Positions 16,150-24,145 of a stretch of 43,851 nucleotides of DNA are shown one piece after another (positions within the stretch are counted from its first letter, which is position 1; the number at the start of each line of letters is the position of its first letter). Origin of the DNA: Candidatus Gemmiger faecigallinarum (GTDB lineage: Bacteria > Bacillota > Clostridia > Oscillospirales > Ruminococcaceae); assembly GCA_019120395.1 (NCBI GenBank), contig DWVD01000119.1, positions 1 to 43,851 of the forward strand. The letters run 5' to 3'. The notes below the pieces were generated by a model. It saw only the letters and a list, made by a program, of their open reading frames with translations, was not told where the DNA came from and did not search any database. The position numbers and the translations under genes were made by a program.

Positions 16150-17634
16150 ATGTCCGCAACGCCCGACACCCATATTTTGCAGACCCGGCTGGCCGCGCTT
16201 TCCGCCGCCCGCACGCCGCTGCACATGCCCGGCCACAAGCGCCGGGTCAGCCCGGCCCCCGGCCTGCCCGCCGACTGGGACCTGACCGAGATCGACGGCG
16301 CCGACGACCTGCACGGCGCCGGGGGCATCCTGGCCGAGGCCATGGGGCGCACCGCCCGCCTGTGGGGCGCGGCGCGGAGCTTTTACCTGGTCAACGGCGC
16401 CACCTGCGGGCTTCTGGCGGGCATCCGGGCGCTGGCCCCGGCGGGCAGCACCGTCATCGCCGCCCGCAACTGCCACAAATCGGTGTTCCATGCCATTGAG
16501 CTGGGGGACCTGCAGGTGCGCTGGGTCATGCCAAAGCCGGACAGGGCCTTCGGCATCCACGGCAGCATCGCCCCGCAGGACGTGGCCGCCGCGCTGGACG
16601 CCTGCCCGCAGGCCGCCTGCGTGATCCTGACCAGCCCCACCTACGAAGGCGTTTTGAGCGATATCGCTTCGATCGCCGGCCTCTGCCACGCCCGCGGCGT
16701 GCCGCTGCTGGTAGACGAGGCCCACGGCGCCCACTACCTGCCGCTGGCCCGGGCCCACGGCTGGCGGGGCGGCGCGCTGGCCGGCGGGGCGGACATTGTG
16801 GTGCAAAGCCCCCACAAGACGCTGCCCAGCCTGACCCAGACGGCGCTTTTGCACCTGGGCGGGCGGTACGGCCCCGCGCTGGCCGACGAGGTGGAGCGGC
16901 AGCTGGACGTGTTCGAGACCAGTTCCCCCTCCTACCCGCTGATGGCCTCGCTGGACGGCTGCACCGGGCTGCTGGCCGCCCACGGGCGGGAGTGGTTCGC
17001 CGGGTGGGCCGCCCGCCTGGCGCGGTTCGACGCGGCCGCCGCCGGCCTGCGCCGGCTGCGGGTGCTGGGCCATGGGGCGGACGCGCCGCAGGGCCACCCC
17101 GCCTGCTTTGCCCTGGACCCGGGCAAGATCCTGGTGGACGGCGGCGCGGCAGGGCTGACCGGCGCGCAGCTGGCGGAGCGGCTGCGCCGGGATCACGGCT
17201 TTGAGCCGGAAATGTCCTGCGGCAGCCAGGTGCTGGCCATGACCAGCCCCTGCGACGCCGACGATACGCTGGACCGGTTTGCCGCCGCGCTGGCGGAGCT
17301 GGACGCCGGCTGTGCCGCCCCGCCGGACGGCCGTCCCCTGCCGCCGCCACCGCCGGCCCCCGGCCGGGCGGCCTGCACCATCGCACGGGCGCTGCGCCTG
17401 CCTGCCTGCACCCGCCCGCTGGCCGGGGCGGAGGGCTGCGTCGCCGCCGAATACCTGTGGGCCTACCCGCCCGGCGTGCCGCTGGTGGTGCCGGGCGAGC
17501 GTCTGACCGCCCCGGTGCTGGCAGCCTGCCGCGCGCTGGAGGCGCAGGGCACGCCGCTGCGCCATACCGGCGGCACCGCGCCGGACGCGGTGCGCGTGCT
17601 GGTCCGGACGCCCGCGGACGGCGCGGCGGAATGA
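16150..17634 (+). CDS. Orn/Lys/Arg decarboxylase-family PLP enzyme (YaaO/SpeA-like)
   Basis: A 494-residue fold-type I PLP protein. It opens with LHMPGHKRR, the hallmark of this family, followed by TEIDGADDLHGAGG. The PLP-lysine is K223 in VVQSPHKTLPSLTQTAL, with DEAHGAHY upstream binding the cofactor. The length fits the short Bacillus YaaO type rather than the 700-residue inducible enzymes. Relatives decarboxylate arginine, lysine or ornithine to polyamine precursors; the substrate cannot be read by eye. No polyamine genes are adjacent. It follows sbcC by 40 bases with AAAGGAG before the ATG. Confidence 0.88.
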   Translation: MSATPDTHILQTRLAALSAARTPLHMPGHKRRVSPAPGLPADWDLTEIDGADDLHGAGGILAEAMGRTARLWGAARSFYLVNGATCGLLAGIRALAPAGSTVIAARNCHKSVFHAIELGDLQVRWVMPKPDRAFGIHGSIAPQDVAAALDACPQAACVILTSPTYEGVLSDIASIAGLCHARGVPLLVDEAHGAHYLPLARAHGWRGGALAGGADIVVQSPHKTLPSLTQTALLHLGGRYGPALADEVERQLDVFETSSPSYPLMASLDGCTGLLAAHGREWFAGWAARLARFDAAAAGLRRLRVLGHGADAPQGHPACFALDPGKILVDGGAAGLTGAQLAERLRRDHGFEPEMSCGSQVLAMTSPCDADDTLDRFAAALAELDAGCAAPPDGRPLPPPPPAPGRAACTIARALRLPACTRPLAGAEGCVAAEYLWAYPPGVPLVVPGERLTAPVLAACRALEAQGTPLRHTGGTAPDAVRVLVRTPADGAAE

Positions 17635-17742
17635 CCGCCCGCCCCCTGCGCCGGGCGCGGCCCGGCCGGGACCCCCAAAGTCTGTCAAAGCCCGCCGCAG
17701 CCGCGGCGCAGGCTATCATCCCAGCCAAAAGGAGAGATTTCC

Positions 17743-19377
17743 ATGCTTACCAAACGAGAAAGCGGTATCCTGATGCCGCTGTCCAGCCTGCCGGGCGGCT
17801 ACGGCATCGGCTCGCTGGGCGCGCCGGCCCGCCGGTTTGTCGATTTCCTGGTCCGCGCGGGGCAAAGCGTCTGGCAGATCCTGCCTGTGGGCCCCACCGG
17901 CTTTGGCGACAGCCCTTATCAAAGCTGCTCGGCCTTTGCCGGGAACCCCTATCTGATCGACCTGGACCTGCTGGCCGCCGACGGACTGCTGGCCCGCGCG
18001 GACTATGCCTTCCTGGACTGGGGCGACGACCCGGAGCGGGTGGACTACGGCCTGCTGTATCAAAAACGGCTGACGGTGCTGCGCAAGGCCTATGCGGCTT
18101 TTTTGGAGCGCCGGCCCCTGCCCGGCTGCGACACCCCCTACCCGGACGACTGGTATTCCTTTACCTTCCGCTGCGACGGCTGGCTGCCGGACTACTGCCT
18201 GTACATGGCCATCAAGCAGCAGAACGGCATGCGGGACTGGCAGCAGTGGCCCCGCCCGCTGCGCCTGCGCGAGCCTGACGCGCTGGAGCAGTTCCGGGAC
18301 GAGCACGCCGACGAGCTGGGCTTCTGGACCTTTGTGCAGTACGAGTTTGACCGGCAGTGGCAGGCGCTGAAAAGCTATGCCAACAGCCGCGGCGTGCGCA
18401 TCATGGGCGACATCCCCATCTATGTGGCGGCCGATTCCGCCGACGCCTGGGCGGGCGGAAAACTGTTCGAGATGGACGCCGAGGGCCGCCCCAGCCGGGT
18501 GGCGGGCTGCCCGCCGGACTTTTTTGCCGCCGACGGCCAGCTTTGGGGCAACCCGCTGTACGACTGGGCCTACCACAAAAAGACCGGCTATGCCTGGTGG
18601 ATCCGCCGGGTGCGCCACGCGCTGGGCATCTACGATATTCTGCGCATCGACCATTTCCGCGGGTTCGATACCTATTGGGCCATCCCCGCCGGCGAGACGA
18701 CCGCAAAGCATGGCCGGTGGGAGAACGGCCCCGGGATGGACCTGTTCCGCGCCCTCAAGACCGCGCTGGGCGACCTGCCCATCGTGGCCGAGGATCTGGG
18801 CGAGCTGTTCGACTCGGTGCGCGAGCTGCTGAAAGCCAGCGGCTTCCCCGGCATGAAGGTGCTGCAGTTTGCGCTGGACGGCACCGACAACGAATACCTG
18901 CCCCACAACTACCCGGCCAACTGCGTCTGCTATCCCGGCACCCACGACAACGACACCCTGCTGGGCTGGTGGGAGAACGGCGCCACCGAGGCCGAGCGGC
19001 AGCAGCTGACCGAATACCTGGCCCTGACCGGCGCCGAGGGCGTGCGCGACGGCGTGCTGCGCGGCGTGCTGGCCAGCCCCGCGCTGCTGGCGGTCATCCC
19101 CATGACCGACTGGCTGGGCCTGGGCAGCGAGGCCCGCATCAACGTGCCCGGCCGCGCCGACGGCAACTGGCAGTGGCGCGCCGCCGCCACCGCCTTTACC
19201 CCCGAGCTGGCCGCCGAGATCCGCGCCATGACGGCGCGGTACTTCCGCGCCCGCCGCCCCAGGGGCCAGGCCGCCCCGGCGGACCCCCCAAAAGCGGAAA
19301 CGGCGGCCGCCGGCGGCTCAGGGCCGAAAAAACCGCAGCCGTGCGACGAAAAAACCGCACACCATGTTAAAAAATGA
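17743..19377 (+). CDS. malQ: 4-alpha-glucanotransferase (GH77, amylomaltase)
   Basis: 544 residues starting after AAAAGGAGAG. Typical GH77 landmarks are R-x-S-G-I-L-M-P-L-S-S-L-P at the N-terminus, GFGDSPYQSCSAFAGNPYLI, and the nucleophile in ILRIDHFRGFDTYW (Asp near 303). The acid/base is in IVAEDLG (Glu near 350) and the third Asp in CYPGTHDNDT (near 402). The enzyme shuffles alpha-1,4-glucan chains in maltodextrin or glycogen use. The catalytic domain ends near YFRAR; about 40 further residues (PADPPKAETAAAGG... HHVKK), Lys/Pro/Ala-rich, form an unusual tail. No other glycogen genes are in view. Confidence 0.95.
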   Translation: MLTKRESGILMPLSSLPGGYGIGSLGAPARRFVDFLVRAGQSVWQILPVGPTGFGDSPYQSCSAFAGNPYLIDLDLLAADGLLARADYAFLDWGDDPERVDYGLLYQKRLTVLRKAYAAFLERRPLPGCDTPYPDDWYSFTFRCDGWLPDYCLYMAIKQQNGMRDWQQWPRPLRLREPDALEQFRDEHADELGFWTFVQYEFDRQWQALKSYANSRGVRIMGDIPIYVAADSADAWAGGKLFEMDAEGRPSRVAGCPPDFFAADGQLWGNPLYDWAYHKKTGYAWWIRRVRHALGIYDILRIDHFRGFDTYWAIPAGETTAKHGRWENGPGMDLFRALKTALGDLPIVAEDLGELFDSVRELLKASGFPGMKVLQFALDGTDNEYLPHNYPANCVCYPGTHDNDTLLGWWENGATEAERQQLTEYLALTGAEGVRDGVLRGVLASPALLAVIPMTDWLGLGSEARINVPGRADGNWQWRAAATAFTPELAAEIRAMTARYFRARRPRGQAAPADPPKAETAAAGGSGPKKPQPCDEKTAHHVKK

Positions 19378-19453
19378 CGGAGCTTTGCCGCTTTTTTGTC
19401 AATCTCCACACGATTCAACGCTTTTTTCCCGCTTTCTTTGTACAAACCAAAGA

Positions 19454-19482
19454 TAGGCAACGCGAACCGGCTGTGCTAAAAT
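19454..19482 (+). promoter_or_regulatory. Promoter upstream of the GGDEF-like gene
   Basis: TGC-TAAAAT (an extended -10; hexamer 19477-19482) with TAGGCA 17 bases upstream. The leader to the start codon is about 105 bases. Confidence 0.6.
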
Positions 19483-19504
19483 AGTAAAAGCGGAAATTTC
19501 GTTT

Positions 19505-19590
19505 TTTAAAGGGGCAAAGCCCCGTGCAGTACAGGTCCGGCGCGCCGCCCCCCGCAGGCGGACACGGCGCTGCTGCCTAAGGGAAGGGGA
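19505..19590 (+). promoter_or_regulatory. GC-rich structured 5' leader of the GGDEF-like gene
   Basis: The leader contains GGGGC-AAA-GCCCC and further complementary GC tracts (GTCCG with CGGAC). It does not match the c-di-GMP riboswitch consensus that I know, so no riboswitch is claimed. The remaining part of the 19378-19596 gap holds only the promoter. Confidence 0.35.
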
Positions 19591-19596
19591 AATCGC

Positions 19597-20382
19597 ATGA
19601 ATCAGGAATACACCCGCAGCGAGGCGGCTGCTTTGCTGGCTGCACTGCGGCAGATCTTTTCAGAGGTCCATGTGGCGGACGCCGCTTCCGGCGCCATCCT
19701 GAACGACCAGGCCGACAAGCCTGCCGGCGGCTATTGCCAGGTGCCGGCGCTGGACGGGGAGGGCCGTGGCTGGCTGCCCATGGGCGGCCAGAATATGGCC
19801 ATGACGCTGTACCGGGCCGTCACGGTGGAGCACCGTGCCTGCCTGATCGTGCTGTCTCTCCGCCTGCCCAACACCCTGCCGGCCGAAAACCGGGAAGCAA
19901 ACGCCCTGCGCCGCCAGATCGCCCAGTATCACGAGGAGATGAACCGGGATTACATGACCGGCGCCTACAACCGGCGCTATCTGGCCGAGGTCTGGCAGCC
20001 CGCCATGGCCGGCCGCACGCCCTGCGCGGTGCTGGTGCGCGTCAACGAGTACGCCGCCGTCTGCGCCGAGCATGGCCGCGACGCGGGCGACAACTGCCTG
20101 AACGCGGCCGCCGGCATCCTGCAGCGCGCCGTGGGCGCGGACCCGGCCCGGGGCATCCTGGTGCGGCTGGAGGACGGCATGTTCCTGCTGACGGCCGACG
20201 CCTCCGCCGCCGACCTGACCGCCCGGCTGCGCCAGGCCCTGGACGACAGCCGGCATGTGTTCAGCATCTCGCTGTCCCGCCGGGCGGAGTTCACGGTGGC
20301 CATCGCCGCCGCTGACTGGGCGGAGGCCGGCAGCTGGGACCTGATGCTGGCCCTGGCCGAACAGCGCCTGGCCGACGCCTGA
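19597..20382 (+). CDS. Degenerate GGDEF-domain protein (likely inactive diguanylate cyclase)
   Basis: 261 residues. The N-terminal 110 residues form a small sensor-like domain (VHVADAASGAIL, GGYCQVPALDGEGRGWLPMG) ending in a signalling helix. The GGDEF-fold start motif follows as DYMTGAYNRRYL (about 117-128; consensus D-x-L-T-G-x-x-N-R-R). The catalytic GGDEF loop is replaced: where R-x-GGDEF is expected the protein has RLEDGMFLL (190-198), so metal and GTP catalysis should be lost. It may bind GTP or c-di-GMP, or act as a protein-binding module. It has its own promoter and is followed by the 20398-20478 hairpin. Confidence 0.75.
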   Translation: MNQEYTRSEAAALLAALRQIFSEVHVADAASGAILNDQADKPAGGYCQVPALDGEGRGWLPMGGQNMAMTLYRAVTVEHRACLIVLSLRLPNTLPAENREANALRRQIAQYHEEMNRDYMTGAYNRRYLAEVWQPAMAGRTPCAVLVRVNEYAAVCAEHGRDAGDNCLNAAAGILQRAVGADPARGILVRLEDGMFLLTADASAADLTARLRQALDDSRHVFSISLSRRAEFTVAIAAADWAEAGSWDLMLALAEQRLADA

Positions 20383-20397
20383 AAACCGAATAGCACG

Positions 20398-20478
20398 CCC
20401 CCTGTGTGCGCATACTACCCATGGGCAAGGCATCCGCATTGCCCGGGAAACGATTTTGCGTACACAGGGGGTATTTTT
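20398..20478 (+). promoter_or_regulatory. Long stem-loop abutting the start codon of the next gene
   Basis: CCCCCTGTGTGCGCA (20398-20412) pairs with TGCGTACACAGGGGG (20457-20471), 15 pairs with one G-U. Inside is a second hairpin, GGGCAA (20423-20428) with TTGCCC (20439-20444). The 3' arm carries the only G-rich ribosome-binding site of the gene at 20479 and is followed by TATTTTTAT. It could act as a terminator for the GGDEF gene, an attenuator, or a translation switch. Confidence 0.6.
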
Positions 20479-20919
20479 ATGCCGAAACAGACCACCGACA
20501 ACGAAGCCATGCTGCAGGAGATCGTGCAGAACACCGAGATGGGCAAAAACACGCTGGACGAGCTGATGGGCCTGACCCACGACCAGCAGCTGAAAGACGA
20601 GATGCTGCGCCAAAAGCGGGAATACCGCCGCATCAACCAGGCGGCCCACACGGCGCTGGACGCCATCGGCGCCGAGGCGAAAGGGCAGAGCGCCGCCGCC
20701 CGCATGAGCGTCAGCATGGGCATCCGGACCCGCACCATGATGGACAAAAGCACCCGCAACCTGGCTACCATGCTGGCCGAAGGCAGTGGCCAGGGCGTGA
20801 TGGACTGCAAGCGGGCCGAGACCGATTATCCCGAAGCTTCGCCGGGGGCGCACAAGCTGATGCAGCAGCTGTGCGCCTTCCAGGAGCAGGCCGAGCAGAC
20901 CTGGCGCGGCTTCCTGTAA
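20479..20919 (+). CDS. Ferritin-like / DUF2383-like small helical protein
   Basis: A 146-residue soluble protein from ATG 20479; the frame upstream is hairpin DNA. It is all helix and Met/Gln/Glu-rich: EAMLQEIVQNTEMGKNTLDE, then LKDEMLRQKREYRRINQAAH, then MSVSMGIRTRTMMDKSTRNL, then AEGSGQGVMDCKRAETDY. The layout of four amphipathic helices resembles small clostridial proteins of the DUF2383/ferritin-like type, recognised from memory. A metal-binding role is not proven: the E-x-x-H pairs of true ferritins are not evident. Expression may be set by the stem-loop at 20398-20478. Confidence 0.65.
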   Translation: MPKQTTDNEAMLQEIVQNTEMGKNTLDELMGLTHDQQLKDEMLRQKREYRRINQAAHTALDAIGAEAKGQSAAARMSVSMGIRTRTMMDKSTRNLATMLAEGSGQGVMDCKRAETDYPEASPGAHKLMQQLCAFQEQAEQTWRGFL

Positions 20920-20937
20920 AACGCCGCCGGCAGCAGA

Positions 20938-20978
20938 AAAGCGGCCCCCGGACGCGGACAGCGTCCGGGGGCCGCTTT
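20938..20978. terminator. Bidirectional terminator
   Basis: Perfect 18-bp arms, AAAGCGGCCCCCGGACGC (20938-20955) and its complement (20961-20978), around a 5-base loop. It separates the convergent genes ending at 20919 and 21028. Confidence 0.85.
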
Positions 20979-21027
20979 GTGTCAAAGCCCCGGCGGCCGT
21001 TTGGCGGGAGCCGGCGCACGCCGGCTT

Positions 21028-21684
21028 TCAGTCCCGGGTGTTCAGCCGGTAGCCCACTTTGAACACCGTCTGGATCTCCTTGCCCAGGCCCAGTTTCTTG
21101 CGCAGGCGCTGGATGTGCACGTCCACGGTGCGGGTCTCGCCCTCGTAGTCAAAGCCCCAGGCCAGGGCCAGCAGCTTTTCCCGGCTCAGCGCCAGGTTGC
21201 GGTTGACCACCAGCGCCTCCAGCAGCGCGAACTCCTGCGGGGTCAGCGGGATGTCCCGCCCGCCGCGGCGCACCTGACGGGCGTTGAGGTCAACGGTCAT
21301 GTCCCGGAACTCGAACACCGTGGCGCTGCGGCTGGTGCGGCGCAGCACCGTCTCCACCCGGGCCAGCAGTTCCAGCGCCTCAAAGGGCTTGACGATGTAA
21401 TCCTCGGCCCCCAGGCCCAGGCCGCGCAGCTTGTCGTCCGGGGCGGCCTTTGGGGTCACAAAGATCACCGGCTGGTCGGGCGGCAGTTTGCCCTTGACGG
21501 CAAAGCCGTCCACGCCGGGCAGCATCACGTCCAAAAGCACCAGGTCAAAAGTTTTCTGCGCGGCCAGCGCCAGCGCCTGCTCTCCGGTAAAAGCCTGGTC
21601 GCAGGTGTGCCCGACCAGACGAAGGTTGGCGGCCATCAGGCTGTTGATGGCCGGCGCATCTTCTGCAATCAATATGGTTGCCAA
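21028..21684 (-). CDS. OmpR/PhoB-family response regulator (no adjacent kinase on its strand)
   Basis: 218 residues. The receiver domain has acidic pocket E8-D9, phospho-acceptor D52 in LVLLDVMLPG, and the K of DYIVKPFE near 98. The conserved T/S-A-K switch is VTPKA here. The C-terminal winged helix (about 125-216) ends TRTVDVHIQRLRKKLG ... IQTVFKVGYRL, typical of OmpR DNA binding. No histidine kinase follows it. It is divergent from the regulator/kinase operon at 22077, and a related sequence motif lies before each gene (21851-21870, 21999-22017). It may share the 22739 kinase or be an orphan. Confidence 0.9.
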   Translation of the reverse strand: MATILIAEDAPAINSLMAANLRLVGHTCDQAFTGEQALALAAQKTFDLVLLDVMLPGVDGFAVKGKLPPDQPVIFVTPKAAPDDKLRGLGLGAEDYIVKPFEALELLARVETVLRRTSRSATVFEFRDMTVDLNARQVRRGGRDIPLTPQEFALLEALVVNRNLALSREKLLALAWGFDYEGETRTVDVHIQRLRKKLGLGKEIQTVFKVGYRLNTRD

Positions 21685-21850
21685 AATATCGCCTCATTTC
21701 TGCCAGTTTTACAAAAAGGGCGGCGGGCGGCGGCCCGCGGAAGGACAGGGACCCCGGCGCGGCGCGCCGGGCGGGGGCCGCCCGCTGTGATACAAAACCA
21801 TTGTGGCGCAACCCTGTCAAAAAGTTGCCCTTTCTAATTATAACGACAGA

Positions 21851-21870
21851 TGTATCCAAAATGTTACAAG
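21851..21870. promoter_or_regulatory. Candidate regulator-binding site, copy 1
   Basis: The site TGTATCC-AAAA-TGTTACAAG combines the two blocks TGTATCC (reverse GGATACA) and GTTACAAG. Both blocks recur at 21999-22017 before the operon at 22077. A perfect minus-strand TTGACA lies at 21815-21820 on the side of the 21028 regulator gene, with only a weak -10. The remainder of the 21685-22076 gap is GC-rich leader sequence. Confidence 0.45.
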
Positions 21871-21998
21871 ACGGCGGTAAAAATTTCGGATTTTCTTCCC
21901 CCGGGGGCGCGCAGGGGGCCGAAAAACCGCCGGAGAGCGGGAACGGCGGCGCGTTTTGACTTTTCGGCGGCGCGGGTATACTATAAGGGCGCGGCTGC

Positions 21999-22028
21999 GT
22001 TACAAGTTGGATACAACCCTGTTATATT
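21999..22028 (+). promoter_or_regulatory. Promoter and overlapping candidate operator of the regulator-kinase operon
   Basis: TTACAA (22000-22005), 17 bases, TATATT (22023-22028). The -35 is inside the GTTACAAG-TTGGATACAAC motif (21999-22017), which shares both blocks with 21851-21870. An OmpR-type regulator bound here could control transcription directly. TTGACT at 21956 with TATACT at 21977 may be a second, poorly spaced promoter. Confidence 0.55.
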
Positions 22029-22076
22029 CTGAACAAAACGGAAACAGACCCTGACATTCCCGGAGGTGCCCCGAAC

Positions 22077-22742
22077 ATGAACCGTATCCTGATCGTTGAG
22101 GATGAGACCGCCATCTCGCGGCTGATCGAGATGAGCCTGTCCCGCGCCGGGTACGACTGCACGGTGGCCAACGACGGCCTGACCGCCGCCAACTGCATTG
22201 AGGAAAACGGCTACGACCTGGCGCTTTTGGACATCATGCTGCCGGGGCTGGACGGGTACGCCCTGCTGGAGTACCTGCGCCCCATGGGAACGCCGGTCAT
22301 TTTCATCACCGCCAAAAGCAGCCTGAAGGACCGGGTGCAGGGGCTGCGCCTGGGCGCCGACGACTATCTGGTCAAGCCCTTTGAGATCGAGGAGCTTCTG
22401 GCCCGGGTGGAGACGGTGCTGCGCCGCACCGGCAAGGGCGGCCGGGTGCTGAAAGCCTTTGACGTGGAGCTGGACACCATCAGCCACACCGTCACCCAGG
22501 ACGGCCGCGTGCTGGAGCTGACGCCGCTGGAGTTCGGCCTGCTGGAACAGCTGATGCGCAACCGCGGCGCAGCCCTGTACCGGGACACCCTGTACGAGCG
22601 GGTCTGGGGCGGCGAGATGGCCGACACCCGCACGCTGGACCTGCACATCCAGCGCCTGCGCAAAAAGCTGGGCTGGCAGGAATACATCGAGACGGTCTAT
22701 AAAGTGGGTTACCGGCTGAAACGAGAGGAAGATGCCCCGTGA
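22077..22742 (+). CDS. OmpR-family response regulator
   Basis: 221 residues after a CGGAGG site. The receiver domain has EDE (8-10), D52 in LALLDIMLPGLDG, the switch Thr in FITAKSS and the Lys in DDYLVKPFE. The C-terminal winged helix holds LELTPLEFGLLEQLM and ADTRTLDLHIQRLRKKLG. It acts on DNA after phosphorylation by the kinase encoded next. The stop codon overlaps the kinase GTG by four bases, so the two are translationally coupled. It is a close relative in layout of the divergent regulator at 21028. Confidence 0.94.
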   Translation: MNRILIVEDETAISRLIEMSLSRAGYDCTVANDGLTAANCIEENGYDLALLDIMLPGLDGYALLEYLRPMGTPVIFITAKSSLKDRVQGLRLGADDYLVKPFEIEELLARVETVLRRTGKGGRVLKAFDVELDTISHTVTQDGRVLELTPLEFGLLEQLMRNRGAALYRDTLYERVWGGEMADTRTLDLHIQRLRKKLGWQEYIETVYKVGYRLKREEDAP

Positions 22743-24145
22743 AATTTGCCGCCAAGCTCAGCTGCGCCATGATGCTGGTGCTGGCAGCGGCGCTGTCGGC
22801 GGGCGGCTGCATGCTGCTGTACGGCGACTTTTCAGACAGGCTGGCCGAGACCTCCACCCAGAACGAGGTCCAGCACAGTCTGCTTTGCTATACCCTGGAG
22901 GGGGAACTGCTGGCCTTTTACAGCCGCGGCGACGCGGTGACCGAAACCGCCCTGGCCGAGGCCGGCAGCCAGCTGGCCGCCGCCGCGCCCGAAAGCTGCA
23001 CCATCGGCGTGTGGCAGATCGGCGGCGATACCGTTTACAGCGACCTGCCCGGCGGGCTTTCGGCCGATGCCGTGCCCGGCGGGCAGATGCTGTATTACCG
23101 GGACGGCGGCAGCGTCTATGCGGTATACGCCACCGACCTGCTGGGCGACGCGCGGCTGCTCTCGGCCTTTGACGTGACGCCGCTGTACCAGGCGCGCAGC
23201 CGCAGCGTCTGGCGCTTTTTGGGCATGGAGGCGGTGGTGCTGCTGGGGGCGGCGCTGGTCACCACCCTGCTGTCCCGCCGGATGACCCGCCCGCTGGAAC
23301 TGCTGACCCGGGCCAGCGGCGAGATCGCCGCCGGCGCCTATGACCGGCGCACCGCCCAGCCCGGCTCCGACGAGGTGGCCGCTTTGAGCCGCAGCTTTGA
23401 CGAGATGGCCGCCGCCGTGCAGGACAAGGTGGAGCAGCTGGAGCTTTCGGTGCAGCAGCGGGACGACTTTATGGGGGCTTTCACCCACGAGCTCAAGACC
23501 CCCATGACCAGCATCATCGGCTACGCCGACATTTTGCGCAGCATGCAGGTGGACCCCGCCGAGCAGAAAGAGGCGGCCGGGGCCATCTTCCACGAGGCAA
23601 AGCGGCTGGAAACGCTGAGCCGCAAGCTGCTGCAGCTGATGCGCCTGGCCGAGGAGCCGGTGGAGCTGACGCCGGTCCCGCTGGCGCCGCTGTTTGCCCA
23701 GGTGGCGATGAGCACGCTGCCGGCCTGCCGTGCCGCCGGCGTGAGGCTGCGGGTGCCCGCCACCGACCGGGCGGTGATGGCCGACGCCGACCTGCTGACC
23801 GACCTGCTGTGCAACCTGGTCACCAACGCGGTCAAGGCCAGCGCGCCGGGCCAGACGGTGCGGCTGCTCAGCGGCGGCTCCCCCCGCGGCGTGCTGGTCG
23901 GGGTGGCGGACGCCGGCTGCGGCATCCCGCCCGAGGCGCTGGCCCGCGTGACCGAACCGTTTTACATGGTGGACAAATCCCGCGCCCGCAAAAACGGCGG
24001 CAGCGGCATCGGCCTGGCGCTGTGCCAGCGCATTGCCGAAGCCCACAACGCCCACCTGTCCATCCGCAGCCAGGTGGACCGGGGCACGGTGGTCACCGTG
24101 CTGCTGCAGGCCGCCCATTCCCCAGGAAAGGAGGAAACCAGATGA
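22739..24145 (+). CDS. Membrane sensor histidine kinase (HisKA/HATPase)
   Basis: 468 residues from GTG 22739, with GAGAGGAAG upstream. The order is TM1 (about 7-28), an outer sensor domain of about 125 residues, TM2 (about 158-179) and a HAMP linker (RMTRPLELLTRASGEIAAGA). Then comes the HisKA domain with H250 in FTHELKTPMTSIIGYADIL. The ATPase part has N box LCNLVTNAVKAS, G1 VADAGCGIP and G2 NGGSGIGLALC. It phosphorylates the regulator at 22077. Its stop overlaps the ATG of the secreted protein gene at 24142, so the three genes form one coupled unit. The signal sensed is unknown. Confidence 0.95.
   Translation: MKFAAKLSCAMMLVLAAALSAGGCMLLYGDFSDRLAETSTQNEVQHSLLCYTLEGELLAFYSRGDAVTETALAEAGSQLAAAAPESCTIGVWQIGGDTVYSDLPGGLSADAVPGGQMLYYRDGGSVYAVYATDLLGDARLLSAFDVTPLYQARSRSVWRFLGMEAVVLLGAALVTTLLSRRMTRPLELLTRASGEIAAGAYDRRTAQPGSDEVAALSRSFDEMAAAVQDKVEQLELSVQQRDDFMGAFTHELKTPMTSIIGYADILRSMQVDPAEQKEAAGAIFHEAKRLETLSRKLLQLMRLAEEPVELTPVPLAPLFAQVAMSTLPACRAAGVRLRVPATDRAVMADADLLTDLLCNLVTNAVKASAPGQTVRLLSGGSPRGVLVGVADAGCGIPPEALARVTEPFYMVDKSRARKNGGSGIGLALCQRIAEAHNAHLSIRSQVDRGTVVTVLLQAAHSPGKEETR

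Noticed and set aside
13125..16352. A 1075-codon minus-strand open frame opposite sbcC
   Set aside because: sbcC has every family motif on the plus strand; the antisense frame is a codon-bias shadow.
19505..19590. Possible c-di-GMP (GEMM) riboswitch before the GGDEF-like gene
   Set aside because: The conserved GEMM core and tetraloop-receptor pattern were not found; only generic GC hairpins are present.
20938..20978. Perfect 18-bp inverted repeat considered as an attachment site
   Set aside because: It lies between two converging genes and has the loop and flank of a bidirectional terminator; no integrase is near.
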